A stretch of DNA of 64,000 bases from Dryomyza anilis. Taxonomy: Eukaryota > Arthropoda > Insecta > Diptera > Dryomyzidae. Made by a program: the position numbers and the translations under genes. Each line of letters opens with the position of its first letter. The stretch's first letter is position 1. Shown here one piece after another: positions 21,851 through 36,600 of the stretch. The DNA lies in NCBI GenBank assembly GCA_951804985.1, contig OX638131.1, positions 61,961,500 to 62,025,499 of the forward strand. Reading direction: 5' to 3'. The notes beneath the pieces were generated by a model. That model did not search any database. It saw only the letters and a program-made list of their open reading frames with translations, and was not told the origin of the DNA.

Positions 21851-24785
21851 TTTTTTTCCACGTTTCGGTTTTAAGTTTTTATAACGAAACGGTTTCGGTA
21901 TACCGGTTCCAAGTTACGGTTTCGGTTTTGATTTCGGTTTTTGTATAAAATTTCTTTTTTTTTCCATATTTTTCTAATAATTTATCATTGTTTATATGGT
22001 GCTAAGTTATGTTCAAATTGTGATATTGGGGAAAAGATATTGCATTGCCCCAATTTCTTGTTATTTTAGTAAAAATATTGTGTTATATGAATTATTTAAT
22101 TGATTTCGTCAAGAAAAAATTTCAATTCAAAATTTCGTGATCCATAAACCAATGAAAAGCTACATTTTGAATTTACCTGAGATATGATCAAAATTGCAAA
22201 AGAGATCCGCGAATCGAACCGTAAACAAGAGTAACAAGAATACATCGGTAAATATTCTTAAACTTCCTAAGAAGAAGAATATTGTACGATTTGCATCCAT
22301 AAAAGCCAAAGAAATTTAATTTCAACAATTCAATGAACTGCAGTATCTGCAAACAAATATCTGCCTGTATAATTGAAATGTTCGAACTGGTCGAACTTGC
22401 ACTTTATTTTTCGTATTTTCTTAAGTAGTTACAGAGATGTAATAATTTTAAACTTTTTTTTCTAATGTTTTCATGCATTACTATTATTTTTTATTACCTT
22501 TTTATTACCTATTTATCCTATATATGTCCGAAATTGAACTGTTTTGAACTACAAGTAACAATGGAAAGCGTGCAAAATATTTACGTGAACATTAATGAAG
22601 ATGTGTTTTTATTTTTTTTTCTTTTTTCAAGGCTAAATAATTTAAGCATCTTAAAAATAAGGTCTGTGAAGCACTTTTGAAGCGGTAAATAGTTTCAAAA
22701 GTGCTTAAAAAGTGCTTCAAAGAGATAAAATAGACAAAACAATGTTGTTTCTCTTTTCTTCGCTACGTTAGTTCGTACATCGATTGTGCATATGCACTGT
22801 GCTGTGCTATTCACATTATTATTTTTGTTTTTCTTTTATACATAGTTTTTTTGTTAATTGTAAAATCATGAAGTTTTTCTTAAGTTATGTTCTATGTGCA
22901 TTATTTCAAATAACTTATAAAAACAAAAAAAAATAATATATGAGCATTTTCTTTTTGTGTTTTTTTTTCCACAAATCTGCTGATTCGTTTGAAAGTGCAA
23001 CAACAACAAAAATGCGAATAAGGCAGCGTCCAAGCTTATGATATAATTTTTGACCGGAAACTTTTTGTACCACAAAGAAAACTCGTTGTTGTTGCCAACT
23101 AGATAGCTATACTCGACACATACATGTGGTGTGGTGCCATGCGACTGTCTGTTGTCATACGTCTGTCAGTTGTCATGCGTCTGTCTGTTGTCATACGTCT
23201 GTTTGTTGCCATGCGATGATACAGGATAGCAACGAAGAGTTGTCGTTGTGAAAGTATGTGTATACTCATTGTAATTCGTTATTGTTGTTTCTCTTCTTTC
23301 TGTTAGTGTTCGCTTTATAGCGTTTGAGATTATGTTCGGAAAGATAAATGTTACCCTGCAAGATATTATTTGTGTTCTCTTGACAGACGGTACGTGTAGC
23401 ATACGGATTTTTTTAATACGTATAATAATTTATATTTTGTTGAAGATATTGAAAATATGGAAAATAAGTAACTTAAATACAATTAGTGTTCAAATTCTAT
23501 TCGTTTTCATAATTAATATGTAGTTTAAGATATTTGTCTTCGATCTTTTATATAAAATTTAAAAAGTAAAATTGTTCAAGATTCTTGCAAGCAAGAGCAA
23601 GAAAGGTATTGCAAGAACAAGATCATATGTAGCTATGCAAGAGCAAGATTACCATTTCTTGTCTTGTTTTTGCAAATGATCATCACTAACCGCTACACAA
23701 ATTACAGAAACAAAAAACAAATTTTAGACCAAAGACCGTTGTTTTTTGATAATATTGTTTCTCAAAAAACCACATGTGAATTTTTGTACAACAAAAAGTT
23801 TTATTTTGGAAACTCCAAATTTTATTAAATGACATTTAAACATGCCTTATTCCTTAGATCTTTATATAAAATCAAATATGTTTTTATGTTATACTTTTTT
23901 AAAAACCGGTTTAAAACCGAAACCGTTTATTTTGGTTTTGGATATCGGTTTATTTCTGATTTTCGTATAACGGTTTCGGTTAAGGTTTCGGTTTTAAAAA
24001 TGAAACGGTTTTAAACGGATATCTGTTTCGGTTACGGTTTCAATCCTTGCTTTAAAATAATGCATATTTTACGATTTTATAAAAATCTCAACTGGTTCGG
24101 GTTGGGAACATATACAAAAAGTCCAATTTGTAATCAACATCGTAATATTTTATTTAATAAATTAATGCAGTACTAAAATATCAAACCATTTCATTTTTTA
24201 AACTTGTTATTGCAAAAAAAAAGTATTCCCTAAGATAGTACTTACTATTGACATTCAAATCCATAATAACTTTTGCAAAAAATAATGGTAAGAAATACCC
24301 AAATAACGACTTGAAGTAGAGATGCAAATGAGCTTAAACAAAATATTAAAAAAAATCAGATTTCAATTTATGATTTCAATGATTTTTTATAAAAAGACGC
24401 ACTACATTCTATTCTCGAAATCGTTGTATTTAGATGTATCTAATATTGTACTACACTGCAAATTAATTTTGACGTGTTTTTCAAAGTTTGAGATTTCGAC
24501 TTTTGGCCAGGTTTTTCATACAAATACTCCTCTGTTCGTCTTAGCGAAAATCCAAATCTCCGCTACGAATACGAATTTTTTTTAGCTATCTTGAGATCCG
24601 TGCGGAATTGCATTCCGCGTTGCCAATACAAAAATGTAACTTCGAAAATTTGAAATCAGCTGTTTATGTCAAATCAGTTAAAATTTACCAACAAAAATCA
24701 TTTGTGTTAAATTTGTTTAATTAATTTAATTAAATTAGTCTTCAAATATTGATGTAGGCGAATTATAATTTGTATAATTCAATCA

Positions 24786-24788
<3 letters not shown>

Positions 24789-24848
<60 letters not shown>
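24789..24848. repeat. (TA)n tract in U3 linker, 60 bp
   Basis: Same site as the U2 tract; shorter. Confidence 0.97.
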
Positions 24849-24851
<3 letters not shown>

Positions 24852-24881
24852 ATTATTTTTTTATTTAAATGTTTTTTTTTT

Positions 24882-26104
24882 TAATTTATTATAATCCATT
24901 TCTTTAACATGTTGTTGTGATATTTTTTTAATTTACCTTGAATTTCTAATACTGAGTTTACTCCCTCTCTTTTAATTACTTTAAATGGTCCGCGATATGG
25001 TGGTTGATTTTTCTTTCTATTAATGTTTTTACTAGTACTAATTCTCCTACCTCTAATATGAATGGATTTGTAACATGATTTTTCTCTATTCTTTTCTTTT
25101 TTATCTCCTCTATTATATTTTAAATTTTCTCAAATGAAAATTTCAATCTATGTTTTAATTCTTGTGCATAATAATCTATGTTGTACGCTATTTTCTCTTT
25201 ATTAATTTTATCGTTTGGCAAATATGGTAGTTTTCCAAAAACTAGCTCATAAGGCGAGTAATTTGTATCTACATACGGAGTAGTATTGTATGCGAAAGAG
25301 TAATACGGGATCCAATAGTCCCATTCATCATCTTTACAAAAATTCATTAAGTACCCTATGATTTCTTTCTATCGAGCCCAAAGTCTCATGATGATATGGA
25401 GCACTAAAGATCTGTTCAATATCTAATAGGTTACATATTTCAGTCATTAATTTCGATTTTAAAATTTTCTATCCGATTTTAAAATTTTAAAATTGCCATA
25501 TATTAATATAAACTGTTTTACTAAAGTTTTAGTTACAGTTTTTGCATCTTTTGTCTCTATTGGACATGCTAGTACATATTTGGTTAATTCACATTGTATC
25601 GTTAGTATATGTCTATAATGATTCGACAATCGTAAAGGACCTACGGTATATATCGATACTACTTCAAAACTTGTTCCTGGCGTGTCTGTTAAATTGAATT
25701 TCTCTTTTATATGTTTCGTTTGTTTATTTATCTTACATTGTTCGCAATTAAGTACATATTTTTTTATCATTTTGCTCATATCTTTCCATATATAACTCTG
25801 TTTTAATTTTAAATTTGTTTTTTAACACGTAAATGACCTCCGTGTGTAGAATTATGATACTTAATTTTTCCTGTGTTTCTTTGCATAAAATTCTTCTTGG
25901 TTCCTTATATTTTAATATCTTTAAATTATTTCTCTTTTGTTGCAACTTGTTAAATATTGTTTTAAATTCTTCTATGGCCATAGATTCAAATATTATATCT
26001 TTCTTGTTCAAAGCTAATTCGTATATTTTTAAATTTTGCATTTTTGATGATAGTTTCTCCAAAGTCAGCTGTGTGCTCAGTGGATTTTCGCTATATCTAG
26101 CTAT
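24882..26104 (-). pseudogene. Gypsy integrase remnant, U3
   Basis: Same structure and frame breaks. The first catalytic Asp of the integrase core is changed to Tyr in this copy (SIYTVGPL, near 25648). It keeps the SDR segment. Confidence 0.9.
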
Positions 26105-29100
26105 TTTTTTCCACGTTTCGGTTTTAAGTTTTTATAACGAAACGGTTTCGGTATACCGGTTCCAAGTTACGGTTTCGGTTTTGATTTCGGTTTTTGTATA
26201 AAATTTCTTTTTTTTTCCATATTTTTCTAATAATTTATCATTGTTTATATGGTGCTAAGTTATGTTCAAATTGTGATATTGGGGAAAAGATATTGCATTG
26301 CCCCAATTTCTTGTTATTTTAGTAAAAATATTGTGTTATATGAATTATTTAATTGATTTCGTCAAGAAATAATTTCAATTCAAAATTTCGTGATCATAAA
26401 CCAATGAAAAGCTACATTTTGACTTTACCTGAGATATCCATAAAAGCCAAAGAAATTTAATTTCAACAATTCAATGAACTGCAGTATCTGCAAACAAATA
26501 TCTGCCTGTATAATTGAAATGTTCGAACTGGTCGAACTTGCACTTTATTTTTCGTATTTTCTTAAGTTGTTACAGAGATGTAATAATTTTAAACTTTTTT
26601 TTCTAATGTTTTCGTGCATTACTATTATTTTTTATTACCTTATTATTACCTATTTATCCTATATATGTCCGAAATTGAACTGTTTTGAACTACAAGTAAC
26701 AATGGAAAGCGTGCAAAATATTTACGTGAACATTAATGAAGATGTGTTTTTATTTTTTTTTCTTTTTTCAAGGCTAAATAATTTAAGCATCTTAAAAATA
26801 AGGTCACTTTTGAAGCGGTAAATAGTTTCAAAAGTGCTTAAAAAATTGCTTCAAAGAGATAAAATAGACAAAACAATGTTGTTTCTCTTTTCTTCGCTAC
26901 TCGATTGTGCATATGCACTGTGCTGTGCTATTCACATTATTATTTTTGTTTTACTTTTATACATAGTTTTTTTGTTAATTGTAAAATCATGAAGTTTTTC
27001 TTAAGTTATGTTCTATGTGCATTATTTCAAATAACTTATAAAAACAAAAAAAATAATATATGAGCATTTTCTTTTTGTGTTTTTTTTTCCACAAATCTGC
27101 TGATTCGTTTGAAAGTGCAACAACAACAAAAATGCGAATAAGGCAGCGTCCAAGCTTATGATATAATTTTTGACCGGAAACTTTTTGTACCACAAAGAAA
27201 ACTCGTTGTTGTTGCCAACTAGATAGCTATACTCGACACATACATGTGGTGTGGTGCCATGCGACTGTCTGTTGTCATACGTCTGTCAGTTGTCATGCGT
27301 CTGTCTGTTGTCATACGTCTGTTTGTTGCCATGCGATGATACAGGATAGCAACGAAGAGTTGTCGTTGTGAAAGTATGTGTATACTCATTGTAATTCGTT
27401 ATTGTTGTTTCTCTTCTTTCTGTTAGTGTTCGCTTTATAGCGTTTGAGATTGTGTTCGGAAAGATAAATGTTACCCTGCAAGATATTATTTGTGTTCTCT
27501 TGACAGACGGTACGTGTAGCATACGGATTTTTTTTAATACGTATAATAATTTATATTTTGTTGAAGATATTGAAAATATGGAAAATAAGTAACTTAAATA
27601 CAATTAGTGTTCAAATTCTATTCGTTTTCATAATTAATATGTAGTTTAAGATATTTGTCTTCGATCTTTTATATAAAATTTAAAAAGTAAAATTGTTCAA
27701 GATTCTTGCAAGCAAGAGCAAGAAAGGTATTGCAAGAACAAGATCATATGTAGCTATGCAAGAGCAAGATTACCATTTCTTATCTTGTTTTTGCAAATGA
27801 TCATCACTAACCGCTACACAAATTACAGAAACAAAAAACAAATTTTAGACCAAAGACCGTTGTTTTTTGATAATATTGTTTCTCAAAAAACCACATGTGA
27901 ATTTTTGTACAACAAAAAGTTTTATTTTGGAAACTCCAAATTTTATTAAATGACATTTAAACATGCCTTATTCCTTAGATCTTTATATAAAATCAAATAT
28001 GTTTTTATGTTATACTTTTTTAAAAACCGGTTTAAAACCGAAACCGTTTATTTTGGTTTTGGATATCGGTTTATTTCTGATTTTCGTATAACGGTTTCGG
28101 TTAAGGTTTCGGTTTTAAAAATGAAACGGTTTTAAACGGATATCTGTTTCGGTTACGGTTTCAATCCTTGCTTTAAAATAATGCATATTTTACGATTTTA
28201 TAAAAATCTCAACTGGTTCGGGTTGGGAACATATACAAAAAGTCCAATTTGTAATCAACATCGTAATATTTTATTTAATAAATTAATGCAGTACTAAAAT
28301 ATCAAACCATTTCATTTTTTAAACTTGTTATTGCAAAAAAAGTATTCCGTAAGATAGTACTTACTATTGGCATTCAAATCCATAATAACTTTTGCAAAAA
28401 ATAATGGTAAGAAATACCCAAATAACGACTTGAAGTAGAGATGCAAATGAGCGTAAACAAAATATTAAAAAAAATCAGATTTCAATTTATGATTTCAATG
28501 ATTTTTTATAAAAAGACGCACTACATTCTATTCTCGAAATCGTTGTATTTAGATGTATCTAATATTGTACTACACTGCAAATTAATTTTGACGTGTTTTT
28601 CAAAGTTTGAGATTTCGACTTTTGGCCAGCTCATAAGGCGAGTAATTTGTATCTACATACGGAGTAGTATTGTATGCGAAAGAGTAATACGGGATCCAAT
28701 AGTCCCATTCATCATCTTTACAAAAATTCATTAAGTACCCTATGATTTCTTTCTATCGAGCCCAAAGTCTCATGATGATATGGAGCACTAAAGATCTGTT
28801 CAATATCTAATAGGTTACATATTTCAGTCATTAATTTCGATTTTAAAATTTTCTATCCGATTTTAAAATTTTAAAATTGCCATATATTAATATAAACTGT
28901 TCTACTAAAGTTTTAGTTACAGTTTTTGCATCTTTTGTCTCTATTGGACATGCTAGTACATATTTGGTTAATTCACATTGTATCGTAAGTATATGTCTAT
29001 AATGATTCGACAATCGTAAAGGACCTACGGTATCTATCGATACTACTTCAAAACTTGTTCCTGGCGTGTCTGTTAAATTGAATTTCTCTTTTATATGTTT

Positions 29101-29450
29101 CGTTTGTTTATTTATCTTACATTGTTCGCAATTAAGTACATATTTTTTTATCATTTTGCTCATATCTTTCCATATATAACTCTGTTTTAATTTTAAAATT
29201 GTTTTTTTAACACGTAAATGACCTCCGTGTGTAGAATTATGATACTTAATTTTTCCTGTGTTTCTTTGCATAAAATTCTTCTTTTGTTGCAACTTGTTAA
29301 ATATTGTTTTAAATTTTTCTATGGCCATAGATTCAAATATTATATCTTTCTTGTTCAAAGCTAATTCGTATATTTTTAAATTTTGCATTTTTGATGATAG
29401 TTTCTCCAAAGTCAGCTGTGTGCTCAGTGGATTTTCGCTATATCTAGCTA
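26105..29450. repeat. Array unit U4, internally deleted
   Basis: 3.35 kb. E part 26105-28170. At 28629/28630 the linker (TTTTGGCCAG) joins directly to the integrase (CTCATAAGGCG), removing ~730 bp including the TA tract and the pol C-terminus; AG is shared at the joint. A further ~20-bp loss lies at the tether near 29280 and a ~60-bp loss in E at ~26435. Confidence 0.93.
28630..29450 (-). pseudogene. Gypsy integrase remnant, U4 (C-terminus deleted)
   Basis: Tether, HHCC and core are present; everything after SPYEL, including the GPY/F module, is removed by the U4 deletion. A loss of ~55 bp in the tether fuses two frames, giving an unusually long open frame (28843-29463) from tether into core. 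The fusion is a chance result of the deletion. Confidence 0.9.
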
Positions 29451-32400
29451 TTTTTTTTTCCACGTTTCGGTTTTAATTTTTTATACCGAAACGGTTTCGG
29501 TATACCGGTTCCAAGTTACGGTTTCGGTTTTGATTTCGGTTTTTGTATAAAATTTCTTTTTTTTTTCCATATTTTTCTAATAATTTATCATTGTTTATAT
29601 GATGCTAAGTTATGTTCAAATTGTGATATTGGGGAAAAGATATTGCATTGCCCCAATTTCTTGTTATTTTAGTAAAAATATTGTGTTATATGAATTATTT
29701 AATTGATTTCGTCAAGAAAAAATTTCAATTCAAAATTTCGTGATCAATGAAAAGCTACATTTTGACTTTACCTGAGATATGATCAAAATTGCAAAAGAGA
29801 TCCGCGAATCGAACCGTAAACAAGAGTAACAAGAATACATCTGTAAATCATCTTAAACTTCCTAAGAAGAAGAATATTGTACGATTTGCATCCATAAAAG
29901 CCAAAGAAATTTAATTTCAACAATTCAATGAACTGCAGTATCTGCAAACAAATATCTGCCTGTATAATTGAAATGTTCGAACTGGTCGAACTTGCACTTT
30001 ATTTTTCGTATTTTCTTAAGTAGTTACAGAGATGTAATAATTTTAAACTTTTTTTTCTAATGTTTTCATGCATTACTATTATTTTTTATTACCTTATTAT
30101 TACCTATTTATCCTATATATGTCCGAAATTGAACTGTTTTGAACTACAAGTAACAATGGAAAGCGTGCAAAATATTTACGTGAACATTAATGAAGATGTG
30201 TTTTTATTTTTTTTTTCTTTTTTCAAGGCTAAATAATTTAAGCATCTTAAAAATAAGGTCTGTGAAGCACTTTTGAAGCGGTAAATATTTTCAAAAGTGC
30301 TTAAAAAATTGCTTCAAAGAGATAAAATAGACAAAACAATGTTGCTTCTCTTTTCTTCGCTACGCTAGTTCGTACATCGATTGTGCATATGCACTGTGCT
30401 GTGCTATTCACATTATTATTTTTGTTTTACTTTTATACATAGTTTTTTTGTTAATTGTAAAATCATGAAGTTTTTCTTAAGTTATGTTCTATGTGCATTA
30501 TTTCAAATAACTTATAAAAACAAAAAAAAATAATATATGAGCATTTTCTTTTTGTGTTTTTTTTCCACAAATCTGCTGATTCGTTTGAAAGTGCAACAAC
30601 AACAAAAATGCGAATAAGGCAGCGTCCAAGCTTATGATATAATTTTTGACCGGAAACTTTTTGTACCTCAAAGAAAACTCGTTGTTGTTGCCAACTAGAT
30701 AGCTGTACTCGACACATACATGTGGTGTGGTGCCATGCGACTGTCTGTTGTCATACGTCTGTCAGTTGTCATGCGTCTGTCTGTTGTCATACGTCTGTTT
30801 GTTGCCATGCGATGATACAGGATAGCAACGAAGAGTTGTCGTTGTGAAAGTATGTGTATACTCATTGTAATTCGTTATTGTTGTTTCTCTTCTTTCTGTT
30901 AGTGTTCGCTTTATAGCGTTTGAGATTGTGTTCGGAAAGATAAATGTTACCCTGCAAGATATTATTTGTGTTCTCTTGACAGACGGTACGTGTAGCATAC
31001 GGATTTTTTTAATACGTATAATAATTTATATTTTGTTGAAGATATTGAAAATATGGAAAATAAGTAACTTAAATACAATTAGTGTTCAAATTCTATTCGT
31101 TTTCATAATTAATATGTAGTTTAAGATATTTGTCTTCGATCTTTTATATAAAATTTAAAAAGTAAAATTGTTCAAGATTCTTGCAAGCAAAAGCAAGAAA
31201 GGTATTGCAAGAACAAGATCATATGTAGCTATGCAAGAGCAAGATTACCATTTCTTGTCTTGTTTTTGCAAATGATCATCACTAACCGCTACACAAATTA
31301 CAGAAACAAAAAACAAATTTTAGACCAAAGACCGTTGTTTTGATAATATTGTTTCTCAAAAAACCACATGTGAATTTTTGTACAACAAAAAGTTTTATTT
31401 TGGAAACTCCAAATTTTATTAAATGACATTTAAACATGCCTTATTCCTTAGATCTTTATATAAAATCAAATATGTTTTTATGTTATACTTTTTTAAAAAC
31501 CGGTTTAAAACCGAAACCGTTTATTTTGGTTTTGGATATCGGTTTATTTCTGATTTTCGTATAACGGTTTCGGTTAAGGTTTCGGTTTTAAAAATGAAAC
31601 GGTTTTAAACGGATATCTGTTTTGGTTACGGTTTCAATCCTTGCTTTAAAATAATGCATATTTTACGATTTTATAAAAATCTCAACTGGTTCGGGTTGGG
31701 AACATATACAAAAAGTCCAATTTGTAATCAACATCGTAATATTTTATTTAATAAATTAATGCAGTACTAAAATATCAAACCATTTCATTTTTTAAACTTG
31801 TTATTGCAAAAAAAGTATTCCGTAAGATAGTACTTACTATTGGCATTCAAATCCATAATAACTTTTGCAAAAAATAATGGTAAGAAATACCCAAATAACG
31901 ACTTGAAGTAGAGATGCAAATGAGCTTAAACAAAATATTAAAAAAAATCAGATTTCAATTTATGATTTCAATGATTTTTTATAAAAAGACGCACTACATT
32001 CTATTCTCGAAATCGTTGTATTTAGATGTATCTAATATTGTACTACACTGCAAATTAATTTTGACGTGTTTTTCAAAGTTTGAGATTTCGACTTTTGGCC
32101 AGGTTTTTCATACAAATACTCCTCTGATTGTCGTAGCGAAAATCCAAATCTCCGCTACGAATACGATTTTTTTTAGCTATCTTGAGATTCGTGCGGAATT
32201 GCATTCCGCGTTGCCAATACAAAAATGTAACTTCGAAAATTTGAAATCAGCTGTTTATGTCAAATCAGTGAAAATTTACCAACAAAAATCATTTGTGTTA
32301 AATTTGTTTAATTGTTAAATTAGTCTTCAAATATTGATGTAGGCGAATTATAATTTGTATAATTCAATCAAAAATATATATATATATATTTTATTATTTT

Positions 32401-33630
32401 TTTATTTAAATGTTTTTTTTTTTTTAAATTTATTATAATCCATTTCTTTAACATGTTGTTGTGATATTTTTTTAATTTACCTTGAATTTCTAATACTGAG
32501 TTTACTCCCTCTCTTTTAATTACTTTAAATGGTCCGCGATATGGTGGTTGATTTTTCTTTCTATTAATGTTTTTACTAGTACTAATTCTCCTACCTCTAA
32601 TATGAATGGATTTGTAACATGATTTTTCTCTATTCTTTTCTTTTTTATCTCTTCTATTATATTTTAAATTTTCTCAAATGAAAATTTCCATCTATGTTTT
32701 AATTCTTGTGCATAATAATCTATGTTGTACGCTATTTTCTCTTTATTAATTTTATCGTTTGGCAAATATGGTAGTTTGCCAAAAACTAGCTCATAAGGCG
32801 AGTAATTTGTATCTACATACGGTGTAGTATTGTATGCGAAAGAGTAATACGGTATCCAATAGTCCCATTCATCATCTTTACAAAAATTCATTAAGTACCC
32901 TATGATTTCTTTCTATCGAGCCCAAAGTCTCATGATGATATGGAGCACTAAAGATCTGTTCAATATCTAATAGGTTACATATTTCAGTCATTAATTTCGA
33001 TTTTAAAATTTTAAAATTGTCATATATTAATATAAACTGTTCTACTAAAGTTTTAGTTACAGTTTTTGCATCTTTTGTCTCTATTGGACATGCTAGTACA
33101 TATTTGGTTAATTCACATTGTATCGTAAGTATATGTCTATAATGATTCGACAATCGTAAAGGACCTACGGTATCTATCGATACTACTTCAAAACTTGTTC
33201 CTGGCGTGTCTGTTAAATTGAATTTCTCTTTTATATGTTTCGTTTGTTTATTTATCTTACATTGTTCGCAATTAAGTACATATTTTTTTATCATTTTGCT
33301 CATATCTTTCCATATATAACTCTGTTTTAATTTTAAAATTGTTTTTTTAACACGTAAATGACCTCCGTGTGTAGAATTATGATACTTAATTTTTCCTGTG
33401 TTTCTTTGCATAAAATTCTTCTTGGTTCCTTATACATTAATATATTTAAATTATTTCTCTTTTGTTGCAACTTGTTAAATATTGTTTTAAATTTTTCTAT
33501 GGCCATAGATTCAAATATTATATCTTTCTTGTTCAAAGCTAATTCGTATATTTTTAAATTTTGCATTTTTGATGATAGTTTCTCCAAAATCAGCTGTGTG
33601 CTCTTTGGATTTTCGCTATATCTAGCTATT
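29451..33630. repeat. Array unit U5
   Basis: 4.18 kb. E part 29451-31643, linker 31644-32429 with a ~20-bp TA tract, gypsy part 32430-33630. It is the first unit carrying the ACCTCAAAG and CAAGCAAAAGCAAG variants that mark U5-U9. Confidence 0.93.
32430..33630 (-). pseudogene. Gypsy integrase remnant, U5 (core frame reopened)
   Basis: The core frame runs unbroken for 177 codons (32878-33411), from the HHCC region to VLNEFL. A 20-bp loss between TTTTAAAATTTT repeats (near 33005) joins the two halves but removes the segment holding the second catalytic Asp, so the frame is open yet the active site is incomplete. Other frame breaks remain. Confidence 0.9.
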
Positions 33631-36600
33631 TTTTTTTCCACGTTTCGGTTTTAAGTTTTTATAACGAAACGGTTTCGGTATACCGGTTCCAAGTTACGGT
33701 TTCGGTTTTGATTTCGGTTTTTGTATAAAATTTCTTTTTTTTTCCATATTTTTCTAATAATTTATCATTGTTTATGTGATGCTAAGTTATGTTCAAATTG
33801 TGATATTGGGGAAAAGATATTGCATTGCCCCAATTTCTTGTTATTTTAGTAAAAATATTGTGTTATATGAATTATTTAATTGATTTCGTCAAGAAAAAAT
33901 TTCAATTCAAAATTTCGTGATCATAAACCAATGAAAAGCTACATTTTGACTTTACCTGAGATATGATCAAAATTGCAAAAGAGATCCGCGAATCGAACCG
34001 TAAACAAGAGTAACAAGAATACATCGGTAAATCATCTTAAACTTCCTAAGAAGAAGAATATTGTACGATTTGCATCCATAAAAGCCAAAGAAATTTAATT
34101 TCAACAATTCAATGAACTGCAGTATCTGCAAACAAATATCTGCCTGTATAATTGAAATGTTCGAACTGGTCGAACTTGCACTTTATTTTTCGTATTTTCT
34201 TAAGTAGTTGCAGAGATGTAATAATTTTAAACTTTTTTTTCTAATGTTTTCGTGCATTACTATTATTTTTTATTACCTTATTATTACCTATTTATCCTAT
34301 ATATGTCCGAAATTGAACTGTTTTGAACTACAAGTAACAATGGAAAGCGTGCAAAATATTTACGTGAACATTAATGAAGATGTGTTTTTATTTTTTTTTT
34401 CTTTTTTCAAGTCTTAATAATTTAAGCATCTTAAAAATAAGGTCACTTTTGAAGCGGTAAATAGTTTCAAAAGTGCTTAAAAAATTGCTTCAAAGAGATA
34501 AAATAGACAAAACAATGTTGTTTCTCTTTTCTTCGCTACGCTAGTTCGTACATCGATTGTGCATATGCACTGTGCTGTGCTATTCACATTATTATTTTTG
34601 TTTTACTTTTATACATAGTTTTTTTGTTAATTGTAAAATCATGAAGTTTTTCTTAAGTTATGTTCTATGTGCATTATTTCAAATAACTTATAAAAACAAA
34701 AAAAAATAATATATGAGCATTTTCTTTTTGTGTTTTTTTTCCACAAATCTGCTGATTCGTTTGAAAGTGCAACAACAACAAAAATGCGAATAAGGCAGCG
34801 TGCAAGCTTATGATATAATTTTTGACCGGAAACTTTTTGTACCTCAAAGAAAACTCGTTGTTGTTGCCAACTAGATAGCTGTACTCGACACATACATGTG
34901 GTGTGGTGCCATGCGACTGTCTGTTGTCATACGTCTGTCAGTTGTCATGCGTCTGTCTGTTGTCATACGTCTGTTTGTTGCCATGCGATGATACAGGATA
35001 GCAACGAAGAGTTGTCGTTGTGAAAGTATGTGTATACTCATTGTAATTCGTTATTGTTGTTTCTCTTCTTTCTGTTAGTGTTCGCTTTATAGCGTTTGAG
35101 ATTGTGTTCGGAAAGATAAATGTTACCCTGCAAGATATTATTTGTGTTCTCTTGACAGACGGTACGTGTAGCATACGGATTTTTTTAATACGTATAATAA
35201 TTTATATTTTGTTGAAGATATTGAAAATATGGAAAATAAGTAACTTAAATACAATTAGTGTTCAAATTCTATTCGTTTTCATAATTAATATGTAGTTTAA
35301 GATATTTGTCTTCGATCTTTTATATAAAATTTAAAAAGTAAAATTGTTCAAGATTCTTGCAAGCAAAAGCAAGAAAGGTATTGCAAGAACAAGATCATAT
35401 GTAGCTATGCAAGAGCAAGATTACCATTTCTTGTCTTGTTTTTGCAAATGATCATCACTAACCGCTACACAAATTACAGAAACAAAAAACAAATTTTAGA
35501 CCAAAGACCGTTGTTTTGATAATATTGTTTCTCAAAAAACCACATGTGAATTTTTGTACAACAAAAAGTTTTATTTTGGAAACTCCAAATTTTATTAAAT
35601 GACATTTAAACATGCCTTATTCCTTAGATCTTTATATAAAATCAAATATGTTTTTATGTTATACTTTTTTAAAAACCGGTTTAAAACCGAAACCGTTTAT
35701 TTTGGTTTTGGATATCGGTTTATTTCTGATTTTCGTATAACGGTTTCGGTTTTAAAAATGAAACGGTTTTAAACGGATATCTGTTTTGGTTACGGTTTCA
35801 ATCCTTGCTTTAAAATAATGCATATTTTACGATTTTATAAAAATCTCAACTGGTTCGGGTTGGGAACATATACAAAAAGTCCAATTTGTAATCAACATCG
35901 TAATATTTTATTTAATAAATTAATGCAGTACTAAAATATCAAACCATTTCATTTTTTAAACTTGTTATTGCAAAAAAAGTATTCCGTAAGATAGTACTTA
36001 CTATTGGCATTCAAATCCATAATAACTTTTGCAAAAAATAATGGTAAGAAATACCCAAATAACGACTTGAAGTAGAGATGCAAATGAGCTTAAACAAAAT
36101 ATTAAAAAAAATCAGATTTCAATTTATGATTTCAATGATTTTTTATAAAAAGACGCACTACATTCTATTCTCGAAATCGTTGTATTTAGATGTATCTAAT
36201 ATTGTACTACACTGCAAATTAATTTTGACGTGTTTTTCAAAGTTTGAGATTTCGACTTTTGGCCAGGTTTTTCATACAAATACTCCTCTGTTTGTCGTAG
36301 CGAAAATCCAAATCTCCGCTACGAATACGATTTTTTTTAGCTATCTTGAGATTCGTGCGGAATTGCATTCCGCGTTGCCAATACAAAAATGTAACTTCGA
36401 AAATTTGAAATCAGCTGTTTATGTCAAATCAGTGAAAATTTACCAACAAAAATCATTTGTGTTAAATTTGTTTAATTGTTAAATTAGTCTTCAAATATTG
36501 ATGTAGGCGAATTATAATTTGTATAATTCAATCAAAAATATATATATATATATATATATTTTATTATTTTTTTATTTAAATGTTTTTTTTTTTTAATTTA

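Larger units (their letters stand above)
21851..26104. repeat. Array unit U3
   Basis: 4.25 kb. E part 21851-24049, linker 24050-24881 with a 60-bp TA tract, gypsy part 24882-26104. It shares private variants with U10 (CGCTACGTTAGTTCG; AAAAAGTGCTTCAAAG). Confidence 0.93.

Noticed and set aside
24600..24625. GTGCGGAATTGCATTCCGCG in each linker, considered as a regulatory site
   Set aside because: It is an imperfect palindrome (GCGGAATTGCATTCCGC) repeated only because the linker is repeated. Nothing ties it to a function.
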